Origin: Diplolepis rosae
Taxonomy: Eukaryota; Arthropoda; Insecta; Hymenoptera; Diplolepididae
Length of the DNA stretch: 64,000 nucleotides
Assembly: GCA_030998225.1 (NCBI GenBank)
Contig: JAPYXD010000704.1
Coordinates: 10,106,001-10,170,000 of the forward strand
Reading direction: 5' to 3'
Shown: positions 62,824 through 64,000 of the stretch, piece by piece
Layout of the letters: every line of letters starts with the position of its first letter
Numbering within the stretch: position 1 is the stretch's first letter
Translations under genes and position numbers: made by a program
The notes under the pieces: model-generated
The model's input: only the letters and a program-made list of their open reading frames with translations
What the model was told of the DNA's origin: nothing
Databases searched by the model: none

Positions 62824-64000
62824 GAAATATTTTCTTTAATTTATCTTGTAGATAGTTACATTTTTGAACTTCAATTTAATATGACTATTGATAAAAATAA
62901 TTTAAAGTCCAAATATATATTGCCGAATGGAGAAAACTGTTTGAATAGTTAAATTTGATGGTTACAATATTAATTTTATTACTTTAATTATTACTTAATA
63001 AATTAAGTAGTTAAAAAGGCGCGCAATCCGAATGGCCGTGAGGCGGGCGGATTTTTTAAATTCAAAATAAATCACTAATGAGAGCTCTAATCAGATTATT
63101 GTCGCAATGTGTTTTTGTATTCTACTTAAACTACACTTTTTATTCTCTTATAACGTGGCCTTCTTGAAAATGAATGCATTTATTACAGAAAGAATTGCCA
63201 CCACAAATAAATTTATGCATGAATACAAATTCGTGTGTGTGCATAGAATATAATATTTCGTTTAAGGAAAGCTAGACTAAGAAAAGTTAGAGTTGCTTCA
63301 CATCTGAGACAGCGTTGCTTCAGCAATTAACAAAGTCCAGCTTTTCTTTCTGTGCGTGACGTGAATTTTATTAGTGAAGAGTCTCGATGCTATTAAGGGG
63401 AAGCGTAAAAAACAAGTTGGATAGAGAGTATAAAAGAAGGTTAAGAGTTGGGTTGGTCGATGTACGCGAAACTCTAGGTGGATATCGCATAGAAAATGGG
63501 CTTGCAAGTTGAGAGAATGGGGATGCGATAAATTTACACTAATTCTTCGAAGCATGCGAGCATTCCGTTAATTCGGATGAAATTACACTGCACCTGATAC
63601 AAGCGCACTGTAATACGATTTTTTGGTCCATAGATTCAAGCAAAAGCTATTCAAAGGTAAAACCGCAACTCATTGATCGAAAACGGCCACTTGACTTCTG
63701 AAACCAATATAAATTCCGATGAGACTCATATTAAAAAGGAGATCAAATTTTTCATTAAAAAGAAGTAACAACACTCATGCTTATTATTATTGTTAGATAG
63801 GCTGTAAAAAAATTAGTGTACTATTACTACGCTAAGCATTAGGCAATAAAAGGACTTACTTTTAGTGACGTGAAATTACTAGGAATATTTAAGGGGTTAG
63901 GCCAGTCTAGAGGCAGACAAAAATAGGCATATTTTGTGATTTTTTTCAACGAAACCGTGAAATAAATCGAGATTACAAAATAGGGTTTTTATTATAGATA
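62824..64000. other. AT-rich sequence, nothing recognised
   Basis: No element end or coding similarity recognised up to the window edge. Confidence 0.4.

Overview
The window looks like a piece of an insect nuclear genome, or that of a closely related arthropod. It is AT-rich, and I found no convincing intact host gene. The recognisable content is almost entirely mobile-element debris: mariner and Tc1-like elements with TA duplications, P-like and hAT-like elements with 8-bp duplications, TTAA-flanked foldback elements, a CENP-B/pogo-like transposase, Penelope-like (PLE) fragments, one R1/I-type LINE and one solo LTR. There are no operons, ribosome binding sites or phage genes. No species can be named from the sequence alone. 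Nearly every long reading frame is a broken transposase, or a shadow of one.

Layout. 0-8 kb: a TA-flanked GC-ended element (5-1107) with a relic last exon; a TTAA-flanked 1.1-kb element (2662-3749); a foldback MITE; a pogo-type MITE; a hammerhead-like PLE relic; an AGCGATCG-word array; and a PLE endonuclease relic. 8-22.5 kb: mariners at 8874 and 15434; a Tc1 element (9918-12112) split by a mariner-like element; an inverted pair of PLE fragments; a mariner inside a mariner (17565-19169); a mariner end pair enclosing a VNTR element (19237-20074); and two further mariner remnants. 22.5-25.4 kb: no transposon is recognised; it holds two weak exon candidates. 25.4-35.5 kb: a TTAA foldback; an element with GATATT-rich ends and a relic first coding exon (27033-28102); several tandem repeats; nested mariners; a tRNA-like relic; and a CENP-B/pogo-like transposase. 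35.5-39.8 kb: AT-rich with nothing recognised. 39.8-50.2 kb: foldbacks inserted in PLE and LINE sequence, a hammerhead-like motif, three mariner remnants, CAGGGTGGGCC MITEs and tandem VNTR elements. 54-62.1 kb: the most deeply nested block. A mariner carries a hAT insertion; a giant foldback carries a solo LTR; and a second mariner (57801-62092) carries a 2.7-kb P-like element with an open THAP exon, plus two further insertions.

How the parts relate. Most elements are non-autonomous. The mariners share the habit of losing the middle of the transposase while keeping both ends, so they would depend on enzyme supplied elsewhere. Target-site duplications allow many insertions to be ordered in time. 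Best candidates for follow-up: (1) the P-like element and the MITE that shares its termini; (2) two mariner copies carrying the same hAT MITE and the same internal deletion, which indicates spread of a compound derivative; (3) PLE fragments with hammerhead-like motifs; (4) VNTR and palindromic-word elements; (5) FTZ-F1-like motif clusters in two unrelated elements. I see no evidence for a complete new biological system here, and all functional readings are inferences from degraded sequence.
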